The notes: generated by a model from the sequence alone, not told the origin. A stretch of 64,000 nucleotides of DNA from Hemibagrus wyckioides (GCF_019097595.1 NC_080713.1:11081199-11145198), one strand, 5' to 3'. Shown: positions 17,406 through 35,808, counted from the first letter of the stretch. A program made the numbers and translations.

Positions 17406-18409
17406 AAAGGCTCAGAATCCACCCTGTCCAGGTTAAAGTGGTTACTAATGAATGCTAAACTCTCTATTTCTCCATTTCTCTATGGACAAAGAAAGCCAGT
17501 GTGGGACAAAGCTTTTTTTAATTTTTTTATTTTGTTGAGGTAATTGAGGTAATGCTTTTATTTCCTCTGCACAATGCTAAGTGCACACTTTAAAAAATGA
17601 TGAAGACTCCTAAGAAGCGAGGCCACCATTATTGCATAGGAGCGAAATAAATACAGTACAGACAACTGTACTGCCTCAGCTGGGAACAGTGGACTGACAA
17701 TCAGGCATTCAAATTATACATCATATTATCAGAAAAGTGCAGGTTTACAAAAAAGACAACACTCTATATCAATATCAATACTTATTTAGAAATTCTAGAA
17801 GGCGTGCATTGCACACCTATCAGATGGATTCTATATGGTGGAGGTCTAGGGATGGTCACTCCTTTACTAACTCTCAGGTCACACACTTGGCAAGCCGAGT
17901 AGGATAGACCTGAAATGCACACCTGGCAGATGGAGGTACAGGGCATGTCTAAGGGGGTGTGGCCTAAAAGAAAGCAGCAAGAGTGCAATAGGAGGACACG
18001 TTCTAATCCTTTCTCTCGTTATTTATTCATGAACACTTATAATCTAATCTCTATCTGACACAAACACACATCTTATAGTGTTTGTGAAGACCTCCATTGC
18101 TACAATCTTTAATGCACATTAACCTTAGTAACTAAGGCTTGACTTTTTCAAGTAAAACAAAACAAAAGTTTGTCTCCTTTCTTGTGGGTACCAGCCACAA
18201 TGGAAAAATCAAATATTCCATTCTGTGTCCCCGCCATGATAAAAACATGACAACACACACACACACACACACACATTTATTGGTTCTGTCATGTGCAGGG
18301 GAAAAAGAAGGAAGTAATTCCTGTGAAATTGGTCGGCCTCACCATGGCAACTGACCTATATAGTAGAAGAGGTGTGAAACACTGTCGGAGCCCTCACTTG
18401 GTGCCCAAC

Positions 18410-18441
<32 letters not shown>

Positions 18442-18659
18442 AACAGAAAACTACATGCGTGTGAATTCTTTTCATGTGAACCATATAGAAACTTGCAAAT
18501 TAACTTTATACTAATTGACAATATCTTCATTTCTCTCGGTCTAATTTACACACTTGCCAAAACATTTTCGAAAAGAAAGAACACATTGGTTAACACCAAA
18601 AGTCTCAAAAAGAGCACGGAAACCAACTGGGACCAAGATTTCTTTTTCTGGTTAAGAAC
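17406..18659. other. Non-coding stretch with two CA microsatellites
   Basis: (CA)n at about 18252-18274 and 18418-18441. No gene or recognised element seen. Confidence 0.4.
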
Positions 18660-19330
18660 AACCTCTTCACAACAGATGACAAGAACAACTTTCAGGAGGT
18701 AGGTGTTTCTGTGTCAGTGCCAACAATCTAGAAAAGACTTCACCAGAGACCACAGAGGCTTTACCACAAGCCTCAAACACGGGAAGGACCAAATTAGAGA
18801 GTGAGCCTGTACAGTTCTAGAATAACATCTTATATACAGATGAGACAAGGGTCAACTTTTAGCAGAATGATAGGAAAAGTGTGTATAAGGGAATGAACTG
18901 CTCATGATCTAAAGCATATTACCTCATCTCATAGCATGTACATGTATAGCTGCCAGTGGAACTGGTTCCCATATGCGTATTGATGATGAGACTGCTGTCA
19001 AAAATAGAAAGATGAATTCTGAAGTATATAAGGCTATATTATCTGCATAGATTCAGGCAAATGCTTCAAAACTTATTGGATGGCACTTCACACTGGAGTA
19101 TATTTCAGAAACAGCCTCAAGTCAATCACTTGACCTGAATCCAATTGTGCAAGCATGTCACATGATGTAGGTGACAAAACACCCCAAGAATGAGGAGAAA
19201 CTGCAGAAACCTGCAGCAAAGGCCTGACAGAGCATCACCAGGGACGAATCCCAGCATCTGGTGACATCCATTAGTAACAGACTTCAGACTTTTTATTTTA
19301 TGATTGCTAGTTTGTTCAATTATTTTGGTC
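18660..19330 (+). mobile_element. Degenerate Tc1-like transposase copy
   Basis: The plus strand keeps text typical of a Tc1 DDE domain: ACAGATGAGACAAGGGTCAA (TDET, first Asp), then GGAACTGGTTCCC, and further on a SLDLNPI segment. The expected final Glu codon after NPI is GTG (Val) at 19147-19149. The middle of the catalytic domain is deleted, so the copy is dead. Confidence 0.65.
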
Positions 19331-19548
19331 CCTTAAAAAGGGGGGACACATCTAAAAAGTGTTATTAAAATAACATCAATAACCAGATATTTATGTACCT
19401 TACTGTATATAGTATAATGTACATACAATATAGTCTTTCTCTACAATAGCAACATATTGAATCTTTTTTATTTGACATTTAACTAAACCGTAAAGGTTAT
19501 CTCAGAAGAAAAACATCTAGAGGTCTAGTAGGTCTAAATGCACATGTA

Positions 19549-19603
<55 letters not shown>

Positions 19604-20764
19604 TGAAGGAAGGAAGGAAGGAAGGAAGGAAGTAATATAAATTTAACAAATAAAGGCTTACATGGTATTAGTGCACCAGGATGAACTGGTTCAGGGACAA
19701 GTTGTTAGGATAAGGTCTGATGAGACACACTTAACCAATGTTCCTTCCTTCATTCCTTCCTCCATCCATTTATCAATCCATTATTTTAATTTAAGGTTAA
19801 TCTATACATAAATGCATAATAGAAATGTAATGCAGAACTACCCATCTCATGAGATCTGTATTGCCTGTTGCTTATACTGTCCATCCTAAACACTCCTGGT
19901 TTGGAGAGCCTATAGACCAAATAAATACTTATTACAATGGTGAAAAAAATACTGATATACTTTTAAATGTACACAGATTTCTGCCACCCTCTTGGTTTCT
20001 GTAATGCATTTTTGTCTCTATGACAGATTACCCTCCTGTCTGTTCCCATTATCGTCTGTCTCTACCTGTTACTTGCCTCTCTGCATTCTCATTCTGGTAA
20101 GAGCTACAATCTCAATTCTCGATTTCACTGCTCTTCACGGCATGAATACAACCTATACACAAGCATGTGGGTGGTTTTTCAGGTATTCTGTACCTAGCTA
20201 TGTAGTTTGTTTGCCCTCATATTGCACTAGCCAGGCCCTAACCATGACACTATGGCAACCAGCAGTAACTCATGACAGGAAGACACACCGCAGAGAGGTG
20301 CAAGCAGATTATATATAAGGTGTTATATACAGTCAATGGATATGAGGCCACAAACATCACTTCTTTTTGAAAGCAGAACTGTGAGAAGTTCAGAGAGTGG
20401 GAAGCAGCTTAGAAGGGGTTTGTTAAAAGCAGCATGCATTACAAAACTTTGATAAACCAAATGCGAAAAAATAGGTTTTAGGGATTTGCTGAAGCACTGT
20501 AAGCTTGTAAGTCGTGCCATCCATGATACTAAAACCATCAGGAAGGCATGCCAAGTCAGTCAGTTTTCTAAGATGTTGAATATTCAGCTGTTGCAAAGTA
20601 GAATATGTCTTAATCTTCTTAAGCTTGTACATCTACTATTTAGGTCCATCCTTACCTCAAAAGACTGCTGCAGAGATGTGTACAGACTCTTGTTTCACTG
20701 GATACCACATTAGCAGATCTGTTTTCCTCTATCTCACTCTGTGTTTTAAAACCCAGATAGTTAG
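19331..20764. other. Non-coding stretch with (GA)n(GGAA)n
   Basis: (GA)n at about 19553-19598 runs into (GGAA)n to 19632. No gene supported. Confidence 0.4.
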
Positions 20765-21062
20765 CTGTGCAGAGGGCAGGATGGCTTAGTGATTAGTGCA
20801 TTTGCCTCACATCTTCAGAGTTGGAGTATAATGCCTGCCTCCATCTTGTGTGTGTGTGAAATTTCCATATTCTGGTCATGCCTCAGGGGTTTCCTCCAGG
20901 TACTCTGGTTTCCTTCACTAGTCCAAATGCATTCATTGTAGGTTGACTGATGATTCTTCCCTGTGATAGATTGGTACCCTGTCCAGGGCTTTCCCCACCT
21001 TGTGTAGTGATCATTCTGCGAAAATGTATGGATGGATGGATGTAAGGATGGATGGATGAATA
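20765..21062 (+). mobile_element. tRNA-derived SINE
   Basis: A-box-like GATGGCTTAGTGATTAGTGC, a degraded B-box around GAGTTGGAGTATAATGCC, then the family body (GGGTTTCCTCCAGGTACTCT, GATAGATTGGTACCCTGTCC) and a GGATGGAT tail. Confidence 0.7.
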
Positions 21063-21674
21063 GTTAACCTTCCTCTGTCAGAGCAAGGGAAACACAAGTA
21101 AAGAAAGTTTTTTCTTGTGTCACTGGGATTTTCATGCATCAATATGAATCCAGTTGCAATCTTATTCCCATGCTGTCTGATAACATTCCATAAGTCTTCA
21201 CCTTACAGGTTATGAAAGTTATCACCTGTCCCCCATACAGAGAGAAAACACTTTCATTTCCTCAACTTTTCCTCCACTCACAAATCCAGTTTGTGTAACA
21301 CTTGGCAACTCTTGAGACTGATTGTGGCCCAATTCTTATAGCCAGACAAACAAACAGCTAAATTCTGTGTTTGGTTTGGATTCTGCTTCTTGTATGAGTC
21401 ACTTTGGAGAAATGAATTTGCTAAATAAATAATTCAAACATTCGTCTCTTTCATCTTCTTCTACAACTGCTATTACTTAATGCTATTTTATTGCCTAATA
21501 ATAATAACCCTAACTGTAAAGGTAGGAAATGGCTGACACAAGCTTTCTTGGCACATAGTTTGTTGCTATTGTAATCATTTTGGGTATAAATGTCCAAAAC
21601 ACCTTGAAAACTCTACCCACTGATTACTAGTTTAAACCAAATTTCAGTATATCACATAACAAGCTTATGAAATT

Positions 21675-21850
21675 GGGACAGTGGTGGCTCAGCGGTTAAG
21701 GCCTTCTGCTGTTGATGTGAAGGTTATGAGTTCTCAGCACCATAAGCTGTCTCTGTTAGCTTCTTAAACACGACCCGTAACCCTCAACTGCTCTGTTGTA
21801 TCCTTTCTCAAGTGTGAGTTGCTTTAAATAAAAAGCTTAAGGTAAAGGTA
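21675..21850 (+). mobile_element. tRNA-derived SINE, second family, degraded
   Basis: GTGGTGGCTCAGCGGTTAAG (A-box) and GTTATGAGTTCTCAGC (degraded B-box), with a 3' end resembling but diverged from the tail at 1588-1744. Confidence 0.6.
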
Positions 21851-22205
21851 CATGAAATTGAAATAGTGGAGTCGCTCTGCTGGTTCAGATAAAGCACGCT
21901 GATTTATTGTCCTTCAGGGCAATAAACCAATACGTCTTTTTCCTAAACTGATCATGATGTGGGTAATCTTCCTCTAAAATGGCCAAAGATTACATTTTGT
22001 AATATGACAACGCTTTGATGTGCCAATTGAATACCAAAACATTTCCCTTTGTGGATGTTCTGACAGAAAGAGAGGAAAAATGAAAGGGAAAATGAAAGGA
22101 AAGGAAAAAAGGTCTAAAATTGTAGTTATTTTACAGCAGCTGTAATGCATGAGTTATGGGCACTTAAAAGTCTTAATGAGAAGACATTTCTCATTCAGTC
22201 CATCT

Positions 22206-22238
<33 letters not shown>

Positions 22239-23988
22239 CCCTCTCTGTTTCTCCACCTTTCTAATACAAATCCCAAACAATGCAGAATTCCTCTAGTGAG
22301 ACTAATATCAGCTAAGTACAACGTGTTCTTACATAGGAGAGATAACATATAGGGAAGAATAATTACTGATCCAATATCAATACTAAATAAAATATATAGT
22401 ATGACAGTATATCCTGTCATTACCAGGCATTTTTGTTTTACTCATGAGAGTCTTTAAAACACATCTAAATTTTGGAGGAATTGTACAAATTCAGCATTAC
22501 TCTTTCAGGAGAAAGTTACAAAGTATAACAGGCTTTTATTTGCACTTCCATGGTATTTTGCTTTATTGGAAGTTGGAACATTATTCCATAAATTAGAGAA
22601 CTTAAATCACATATATAATGACTCTTTGAATAACAGAAGGAAAAGAAAAATCGAAAAGCAAATCGTGTGATTTATCCTAATGTTTATCTGCTCTGGTACT
22701 GCAGATAGAAATGAGCTAGTTGCTAACTCTGGAACTAGTCTCAGCCTCAACCATTGGCTGAATGTCTGTTGCATATGTTACACAAAATTGGAAACACTTC
22801 AGGAATTTTGAAGTTGTCATCTAATTGGTTGGAGACATCTGTGTATGTTTTTTAACAGTGGAACAGCCTGGAAACAAAGCCGCCATGACGCTGTACTTCC
22901 CTCATAGAAGAAGGAAGCTGTTGTGTTTACAACTGTGACAATGAGCACTTCTGGGGATCAGCTAACCGCTGGATTTTCCAAATGCTGTGAAGTTTACAGA
23001 ATAGATTCATTAATTTGCCTGACTTTATATATAGGTTTATATAATAAACCGATTTATATAGTCTATATAGTCTATTTTTGTAGAGAATTCGACATAACAT
23101 TTTCATGCCCTTAAACATGAAGCTAACAGTGACTGGTTGCTTTACCTATTGCTTGTCAGACAGATGCTCTCTTGGGTGGTCCTTGGCCAATCAAAGCTGC
23201 TATGAAGTCCAGACGTTCTGCTATGAGACTCATCTGGAACATTATTCATATATTTAATTTTTATATGTTCTATATGCTGCAAGAAAAGTCATCTCAGCAA
23301 ATATCATATTTATCTAATATTTTCTGTTAGAAAATTGCAGATACAGATTTATTAATGTCAAGCTTGAAATAGTCTTTTATTGGCAGATCAATTCTTTGTA
23401 GAATAAATGTTTGAGGAAAGAAATTATCTGCATTATCTTAAATGAATAAAAGCATCCAAAAACCATCACATAATAAGAAATATTTGATACATCATATTCA
23501 AGAAATCTAATCAGAAGCAATAATGATGACAGATTTAGGGACAGATCAGGGTCTTCTTCCTCATATTAGACCTCAGTGTCTTCAATACATTACTATACTA
23601 ATCTGTATAGTATAGCTGCTCCAGTGAATAAAATTGGCATATAAAATTAGAAATGACCATGAGAACAGAAGGCTGAAAAGACGGCAAAAAAGAGGCAAAA
23701 TAAAAGTGGCAAAAAAAAGAAGAAGAAAAGAATCAGAAAGCGAGACAAAGAGATAATGTGCCTGAAATTTAAGAAAAGTATGTGTGAGTGAAAGGCAGAA
23801 ATAAAGAGAGAGAGAGAGAGAGAGAGAGAGTGATAGAGAGAGACGAGAGAGACGAGAGAGACTGCTCCCCTTCTCACTAGAGACAGACCTCATTATAAAC
23901 TAGGACACTATATAGGGCAGAGCAGGAAAAAAATCATGCATGAACATGAATTCAATGCAGCAATCGTCCGAACATCTCTCTCTCTCTA

Positions 23989-24039
<51 letters not shown>

Positions 24040-24429
24040 GACACACACGCACACAGAGTGTTATGCAGAGGTCATATGATTTTGACCTGTCATGTGTTGT
24101 TTATATAAATGCAGAAAAAACACAGCACTGATAAACATGTTAAACATTTTCAAAGATGTTGATTAAACCCAGCGCTGATCATTAAAGCTGAACTCTAACC
24201 TATTTTAAACGAAAACCTTTGAAAACAATGCATTCCTGCTTGGATGAACATTGTGATGAGGTTGAAGGTTGTTCCATTACTTTATGAGCTTCAGCGAAGT
24301 TTGTTACCCGAGTGTTAAATGAAATGTAATTGCACAGTGTGCCTATGTACCATGAAGGGCACTTTAGTTAAAACTTTTTTCGTTATTATTATTAGTAATA
24401 GTACTATGAAAGCCACTTATCAAGACAAA
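21851..24429. other. Non-coding stretch with CT, GA and CA microsatellites
   Basis: (CT)n at 22206-22236, (GA)n at 23804-23830, and CT then (CA)n at about 23975-24053. No gene supported. Confidence 0.4.
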
Positions 24430-24550
24430 TCAAGAGACTTTTATTGTCATTTCGACCATATATGGTTAAAGCAGGACACACTGAATGAAACAACATTCCT
24501 CCAGGACTCTGGTGCTATATAAAACACAGAGCCATATAAAACAATGCAGA
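24430..24550 (-). repeat. Interspersed repeat 3' end, inverted copy of 6413-6505
   Basis: GACTTTTATTGTCATTTCGA and ACATTCCTCCAGGACTCTGG are the reverse complement of the block at 6413-6505. Probably the 3' end of a retroelement family that I cannot name. Confidence 0.5.
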
Positions 24551-24642
24551 CCTAGGCCTAAAAAAGAGTAAAAGAAAAAATTAATATATATATATATTAC
24601 TTATCACTGTTATAAACTGTTATACATATAACTAAAAGGTTA

Positions 24643-24661
24643 TATTATTATTATTATTATT

Positions 24662-24710
<49 letters not shown>
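24643..24710. repeat. Palindromic (ATT)n-(AAT)n microsatellite
   Basis: An (ATT)n run passes directly into its complement (AAT)n at about 24665, giving a second foldback microsatellite. Confidence 0.85.
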
Positions 24711-24729
24711 TTAATTTAAATAAAATAAG

Positions 24730-25310
24730 TAGTATTAGTACGAGGTAGTTGTAGTGGTGGTAGTAAAAGTAGTAGTTGAAGGAGGAGTAATAATAGTAGC
24801 AGTCCTAGTAATAGCAGTAGCAGTAATAGTACCATGAATGCCACTTATAACTAAAAGGTTTTAATATTAAGTAGTAGTAGTAGTAGTAGTAGTAACAGTA
24901 GTAGTAACAGTAGCAGCAGCAGCAGAAGGAGGAGGAGTAATAATAGTAGTAGAAGTGATACTAATAGTATTTGAAATAGTAATGGCAACAACATTAGTAG
25001 TAGTAGTAATAGGAGTTGTAGTAATAGAGGAGTAATAGTCATATAAGTAGCAGCAGTAATAGAAACAGTAACAGGAGGGAGAAGGAGTGATAGTAGAAGT
25101 ATTAGGAATAATAGTAGTCATAATAGTAAGTAGCAGCAGTAGTAATAGTAGTACTATTGTAGAATTAGCAATAGAAGCACGATATGACTAGCAGTAATAT
25201 ATTAGCAATATAGTAGTAATAGTAGTAGGTAGTAGTAGCAGTAGAAATAGTAGTTGTACTAATAGCAGAAGTAATAGTGGTAATACTAACAGTAATAAGT
25301 AGTAATAGTA
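24730..25310. repeat. Degenerate (AGT)n trinucleotide domain
   Basis: Nearly 600 bases made of AGT/AGC/AAT triplets on the plus strand with scattered interruptions, for example 24870-24935 and 24990-25025. Open frames across it are repeat artefacts. Confidence 0.85.
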
Positions 25311-25380
25311 AGAAGAATTTTCACACGGTTTTCTGGTGCATATAATAAAAATATAGTTTTCCTAATGAGGATCACTCACC

Positions 25381-25425
<45 letters not shown>

Positions 25426-26879
25426 ACATCATCAATGCTTCCCTCCAGCAGATATCATAAATCACAGAGTCATGAAACAAGGACACACGTTAACAGAAGG
25501 ATAAATTTACTCTCTGCTCTGGAGAGGGAGCTCCTCCTCTGGGACCTGCAGTGCAGTCAACATGAAATACCTGAAACCAGGGGACTTGATGGGAGAATAC
25601 TTATCATGGTCATTCAAGCAGTTACTTAAAGGCCATTTCTACACAATGAGTATCAAAAGGACCTTTTTATACTTTTGTAAATGGAAATCTAGAAATGTGG
25701 GATCACCTATAAGACAATGTAAATTCCAACAAGGTTTTAATGTTACAGACTGTAATAGAGAACTATGTGGGAAATGGAAAACCCAGTGAAATAAGTGAAG
25801 ATTATTTCCAGCAGATTTTTTCCCCCACTGTTTAGATGTGCTATATGGGTAATGTACGAAAACCGGCTACCCATTATACTACCAATTTCAACCACAACAA
25901 CATCATACCAAGAAGGAAGCATTTTAATATGTAATGCTTTATGTGAGGCAGCAAACTGACACAACTCCTGGCTGACCTCAGGTTTACTGTGATTGGGTTT
26001 TCCTCTTATGTCCTAATAATATGCTTCAAAAATGACTTGGGTGTTTATGATTTTGATTCTGGTGTCCCATCCAGGATGCATTCTTGCCTCACAACCAGTG
26101 CCCCTAGGAAAGTCTCTACATCCATTGCAACCCTGAACAGAATAAAGTTGTTAGTGAAGATGACTGACTGACTGACTTACTGACTGACCAGCTGGCTGAA
26201 TGACTGACCAACTGACTGACCAACTGACTGACCAACTGACCAACTGACTGACTGACTGACTGACTGACTGACTGAATGAATGAATGAATGAATGAAAGTG
26301 CGATTTATTGGGATCTGCAAAAGACAGTCAGGAAAAGATGATGGTGATACTAATTATAAAGCCTCAGTAATGCAGAGATAAGCAGGGCATCCATCTCTAC
26401 CTGTTCTCAATGCTTCCATTCATCCTTTCGTCCATCCTCTCCCTCTCTCTACTATCCTTTCATTCATCCTCTCCTTCTCTCTCTATCCATCCTCCTCTAA
26501 TTGCTCAACATCTTTCCTTCCATCTTCCTCTCCTTTTCACATTCTTACTATATTCATTCTCCTTGACCTGTTCACAATGTGCTTTACTTTACTCACAACG
26601 TAAATAATATTAAATAGTTTTTTCCTGAGTTTGATGAATAAATACTGCCACATAGTGGTCACAAGCACAAACTGCATGTCCTTAGATTTAAAATTTTTTA
26701 CAATGCAATTGTGTTATAGCAAAAGCAACATCACTGAAAATCTATAGTGTGTGTGTCTGTGTGTGTGAAATTAAACTGACATTAAAATTGTACTAAAATA
26801 AGCAATTGCATTACATGTAACTACATTTTACATATTTGGTGCTTATCCAGCATGACCTACAGTATAGATGTGCTTTGAA
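25311..26879. other. Non-coding stretch with SINE tail and tetranucleotide repeats
   Basis: (CT)n at 25384-25417; SINE tail at 26040-26165 (+) running into (ACTG)n/(AATG)n at 26160-26295. No gene supported. Confidence 0.4.
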
Positions 26880-27290
26880 AAGTCTATCAATGAATGCATC
26901 AATCACTGGTTTAGTATCAACTGGTTTAGTCATGGACTAGGAGTACCATCAGTCTAAAAACTCTATTGGGCAGGTACTACAGCAAGAAAAGCACAATGAT
27001 GTTGTTTTGCTTCCTTTTTATTTATTTGTTCAAAAGGCAGGTCATCTGAAGACGTCCAGTGCCTCAGCTGTTTAAAGGACGCTCATTCCTCCACCTAGTC
27101 ACCAGAACAAAGAAGAGTCTTGATGCATGCCTTCCTTGTACCCTGAGAGATGATGGGATCAGTCAAGCAGTGCTAGAGGATCAGAGGCAGTGTGGTGCAG
27201 TCAAGGGAGTGATAACTGCTTTGAGGTAAGTGGATGCTGGTCCAGTTTTGGCTTTGAAGGCAAGCATCAGTGTTTTCCTGCTTTATTTTC
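26880..27290 (-). mobile_element. LINE-related repeat fragment, similar to the element at 37187-38000
   Basis: TCTATCAATGAATGCATCAA, CCAGAACAAAGAAGAGTCTT and GATAACTGCTTTGAGGTAAG match, in order, segments at 37187, 37405 and 37960. In this copy the GAAGAGTCT segment is joined to the CCCTGAGAGATGATGGGA segment with only a short spacer. Confidence 0.55.
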
Positions 27291-28784
27291 AGTGCCTTCT
27301 CCATTCCTTATCTCTTCTAATCTGCTTTCTGTTTCTGCATTTTGTGCTCAGCTATACAGCATTTCTCCATATTCAATCCTGTTCAATATAAATATATATC
27401 ATGACTTTTTTCTTCTGATGCTTTATGTTCAAAAGTCAGGACAGCTTTAGCACTGCAGATGTTACTGCATTGGTCACATATACAGGTTATACTATTCTGG
27501 CCTTTCCTGAAGGCCCATACACATTAGGCACATCATTATGAAGAGGTTTATGCCTAGGTTTCTCTATGTGGACATCCTGGACAGATCCTGGATCCTGTGT
27601 CTTGCCTCTTTTACCTATTTCTCTAACATTGGCTTCAACCGGTTATCCTTGAAGTCCTCACTCACTGCTCACAACACAGTTTGGGAGAACTTTGAAGTAG
27701 GGCAACTTTGAAATTCTCCATGGAGGAAAGATACAGCTACCCATTTCCACTTTTTAGTTTAAAAAGAAAACTATGCATAGTGCATATAATATATTCTTCA
27801 CATTTGAGAGTGTGTGATGAACAGAAGACAACATTCATAACCACATCTGAACTTTATGATTTTCCAGTCATGTCTTTTACTCTAATAAATGATAAGTGAT
27901 AGGACATTTAAATGAGAATGTCATTTGCATCTTGATATCGATGAACAGGAGCAGAGCTGAGACAGACCACTGACAGTCTCACACATACCTTGAATGCTTT
28001 TGAATTTCTAACCAAGAAAGCAGATAGAACTGTCACTGCACCCATGTCCATTCACCTTTAGTACCTCCCACAACAAAGAGCCATAACAGATGATAGATGA
28101 CTAGATTATGATGCAAACTGAAGCTCTGAAATAGGTTGGGCACTTTCAGGCAAAGCTCTGCATCAATGCTTGCGTTGTTTTCTTGTAAAAATGGATGAAG
28201 ATCTTGTTTAGCAATTGCTTTAAAGGGGAAAGAGGGGGAAAAGGAAAAATGGAGAAGCCATATAACACTGTGCAAAAGTCTTAGGCAACATTTTTTTACA
28301 GATTTATTTGTATACAAGAAACATGGCTAAAATTTTAGATTTTATTGTTTTAAAACTATTAGAAGGAGAGAAAGAGAAAAAGACAGAGGAGATGGGTGTG
28401 TTGTATTCATACGTTACATCTATTAGGAACAATTCACCCCAACACCAGCAGAGGGCCCCCTCCCCTGAATATTAAGGGCTCGGTCTTAACCAATGAGTAG
28501 CAGAAACATTTCAAAATGTTGATCTTCTTCCTCTGAAGCCATCGCTTTGTCGCTTTGAGTTTGTGCTTTGAGTCATTATTGTGCTGGAAGCTGAAATTTT
28601 AAAATTGATGTATCTGTGACTGGTATCTTGATTAGAAGGAGCTTTAATTAACCAGTAGGTACTGGCTAGCTATTCAGCTCCTTCAACAAGTGCTCAACCA
28701 CATGGTGAACCACATTACTTTAAATATATAATGTTCCTAAAATCATCTCTAATTTTTTGTAGAGATCTCAAATGGAAACCAGAT
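27291..28784. other. Non-coding stretch
   Basis: No gene supported. A CTCF-like motif is at 28445-28456 (separate entry). Confidence 0.4.
28445..28456 (+). promoter_or_regulatory. CTCF-like motif
   Basis: CCAGCAGAGGGC fits the core CTCF consensus CCASYAGRKGGC and is followed by CCCCC. It lies about 1.4 kb beyond the actin stop codon. Sequence match only. Confidence 0.3.
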
Positions 28785-28792
28785 ATGATATC

Positions 28793-29071
28793 CAAGGGCG
28801 GACTTAACCAGTAAGCGAGGTAATAAGCAGCTGATTAGGGCCCTGACCAATACCAAGAAGCCTATATAAATCATATAGTACTTATTACTTTTCTATCATA
28901 TATTGTATGGTCTGTCTATAACCATTAAGATTTTAATGTTTTTATTACATCTTTTCAAATGCGCCCCCCCCATGATTCATGAATAGTGGAACGTTCCTAT
29001 CGTTCTGCACATGCGCAAGATTCCCATACCTGGAATCGCTTAGGGCCCCCAAATCACTAAGTCCGCCCCTG
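28793..29071. mobile_element. hAT-type MITE with intact 8-bp target-site duplication
   Basis: The ends CAAGGGCGGACTTA and TAAGTCCGCCCCTG are inverted repeats (13 of 14 match). Both sides carry the identical octamer ATGATATC (28785-28792 and 29072-29079). The 8-bp duplication and CAGGGG-type ends indicate the hAT superfamily. At 279 bp it has no coding capacity. Confidence 0.88.
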
Positions 29072-29139
29072 ATGATATCAAGAAGCTCAAGTTCCAGAGC
29101 TAATACATCAAAAGATACTACAAAAGTAAAAAACTAAAA

Positions 29140-29458
29140 AATATTAGGCAGCAAGTAAACATTTTGTCCTCAAAGTTGCTGTGTTAAAAGCAGGAAAAAT
29201 GGGCAACACCTCACAAGAGCTGCAGTTCTGGAGATGACCTGATCCAGTCGTCTAGCCATCACAATTTGGCCCTTGTGAAACTCGCTCAAATCTTTACACT
29301 TGTCCATTTTTCCTGCTTGTAACACATCAACTTTGAGGACAAAATGTTGACTTGCTGCCTAATATATCCCACCCACTAACAGGTGCCATGATGAGAAGAT
29401 CATCAGTGTTATTCACTTCACCTGTCACTGCTTATAATGCAATGCCTGATCGGGGTAG
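29140..29458 (-). mobile_element. Tc1-family fragment with foldback structure
   Basis: 29300-29458 is the reversed 5' end of the Tc1-like family also seen at 5460, ending in terminal repeat GCCTGATCGGGGTA. 29141-29206 is the same text in the opposite direction, so 29141-29206 and 29300-29365 form inverted arms of about 66 bases with a 93-base loop. Confidence 0.75.
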
Positions 29459-29629
29459 GTATGCTCGTTGTCATGAAAACTGTAAGGTGTGCTGTCTTTT
29501 ACCAATACAAAAAAATACCAAAACCATAAACTGCGGATTTGTACCAAAATTTACTGCAATTGAATTCAAATTCAAATAAAACATGAAATCAAATCAAAAA
29601 GTAAATCACAGTCATGTTGTGAGTTTAGA

Positions 29630-29635
29630 TTTAAT
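29630..29635 (-). terminator. Candidate actin polyadenylation signal
   Basis: ATTAAA on the minus strand about 215 bases past the stop codon. It is a common variant of AATAAA. I saw no AATAAA nearer the stop on this strand. Confidence 0.3.
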
Positions 29636-29847
29636 CAGTGCACTGCTGAAACAGGGAAAGGAGGGAGTTATAATCCAAATATTTCACAAAAATGAAGTGC
29701 TTTTTGTAATTAAAAAAATTTGCATAAAAACAGGAGGCTGGAAACCACACTATGGAGAGTGTATTTACAGATCCTCATGAGGGCATGAGCTGAGGTATGC
29801 GAGAATTGTGTGCATGAGTGGAAGTGTGCGCATGCCTCGGTGTGGGT

Positions 29848-35286
<5,439 letters not shown>

Positions 35287-35310
35287 TCACTGAGCTGAGG
35301 TCCTACACAT

Positions 35311-35311
<1 letters not shown>

Positions 35312-35351
<40 letters not shown>
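35312..35351. repeat. (AAAG)10 microsatellite at the acceptor of the actin ATG exon
   Basis: (CTTT)n on the sense strand, followed by CTATGTGTAG and the exon. Confidence 0.95.
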
Positions 35352-35355
<4 letters not shown>

Positions 35356-35706
35356 TAGACAGACAGAAAATGAAAACAAATGAGTACAAAATGAAAATGA
35401 ATAAAAATAACAAAAAAGATCTACTTGTTTACACATGTTTATTATTAAATAATCAACTTAACAAATATGAACTTTTGGATGTACCAGGTTATTATATATA
35501 TTTTCTGTATTTATATACACATACATTATATATTTTGGATATTTGAATTAACATGTAAGTTTACTGCAAGAGCTAATATGCCTATGTATATGAAAATATT
35601 TTTTTTTAAAAACATTAAAAAGCAAAAAAGAACAAAAAATGATGCCAAACGATGCTAAAAAATATACATGAAAAAAAAAGTGATAGTAGACGAATAAAGG
35701 ACTCAC

Positions 35707-35750
35707 TTAGTAGAGGAGAAGAATAGGCTCTTTTGCTCCCTTTAGAGAGT
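35707..35750 (-). other. Actin non-coding first exon (5' UTR), approximate
   Basis: A consensus donor (A|GTGAGTCC) ends at 35707 on the minus strand, about 70 bases downstream of a TATA box. A separate 5' UTR exon before the ATG exon is the rule in vertebrate muscle actin genes. The 5' limit is inferred from TATA spacing, not seen directly. Confidence 0.6.
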
Positions 35751-35775
35751 GGGCTATGTGTTCACCTGCTCTCAG

Positions 35776-35783
35776 TATTTATA
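35776..35783 (-). promoter_or_regulatory. TATA box of the actin gene
   Basis: TATAAATA on the minus strand, about 30 bases upstream of the predicted first exon and 26 bases downstream of a CArG box. Confidence 0.7.
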
Positions 35784-35808
35784 CACACACCTTCATAAAA
35801 ACCCACAA

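Noticed and set aside
19992..20318. 108-codon plus-strand frame with hydrophobic stretches
   Set aside because: Its composition reflects CT-rich sequence, with no family match or flanking exon signals.
24851..25121. Poly-leucine and poly-threonine frames on the minus strand
   Set aside because: They are products of the degenerate AGT trinucleotide repeat.
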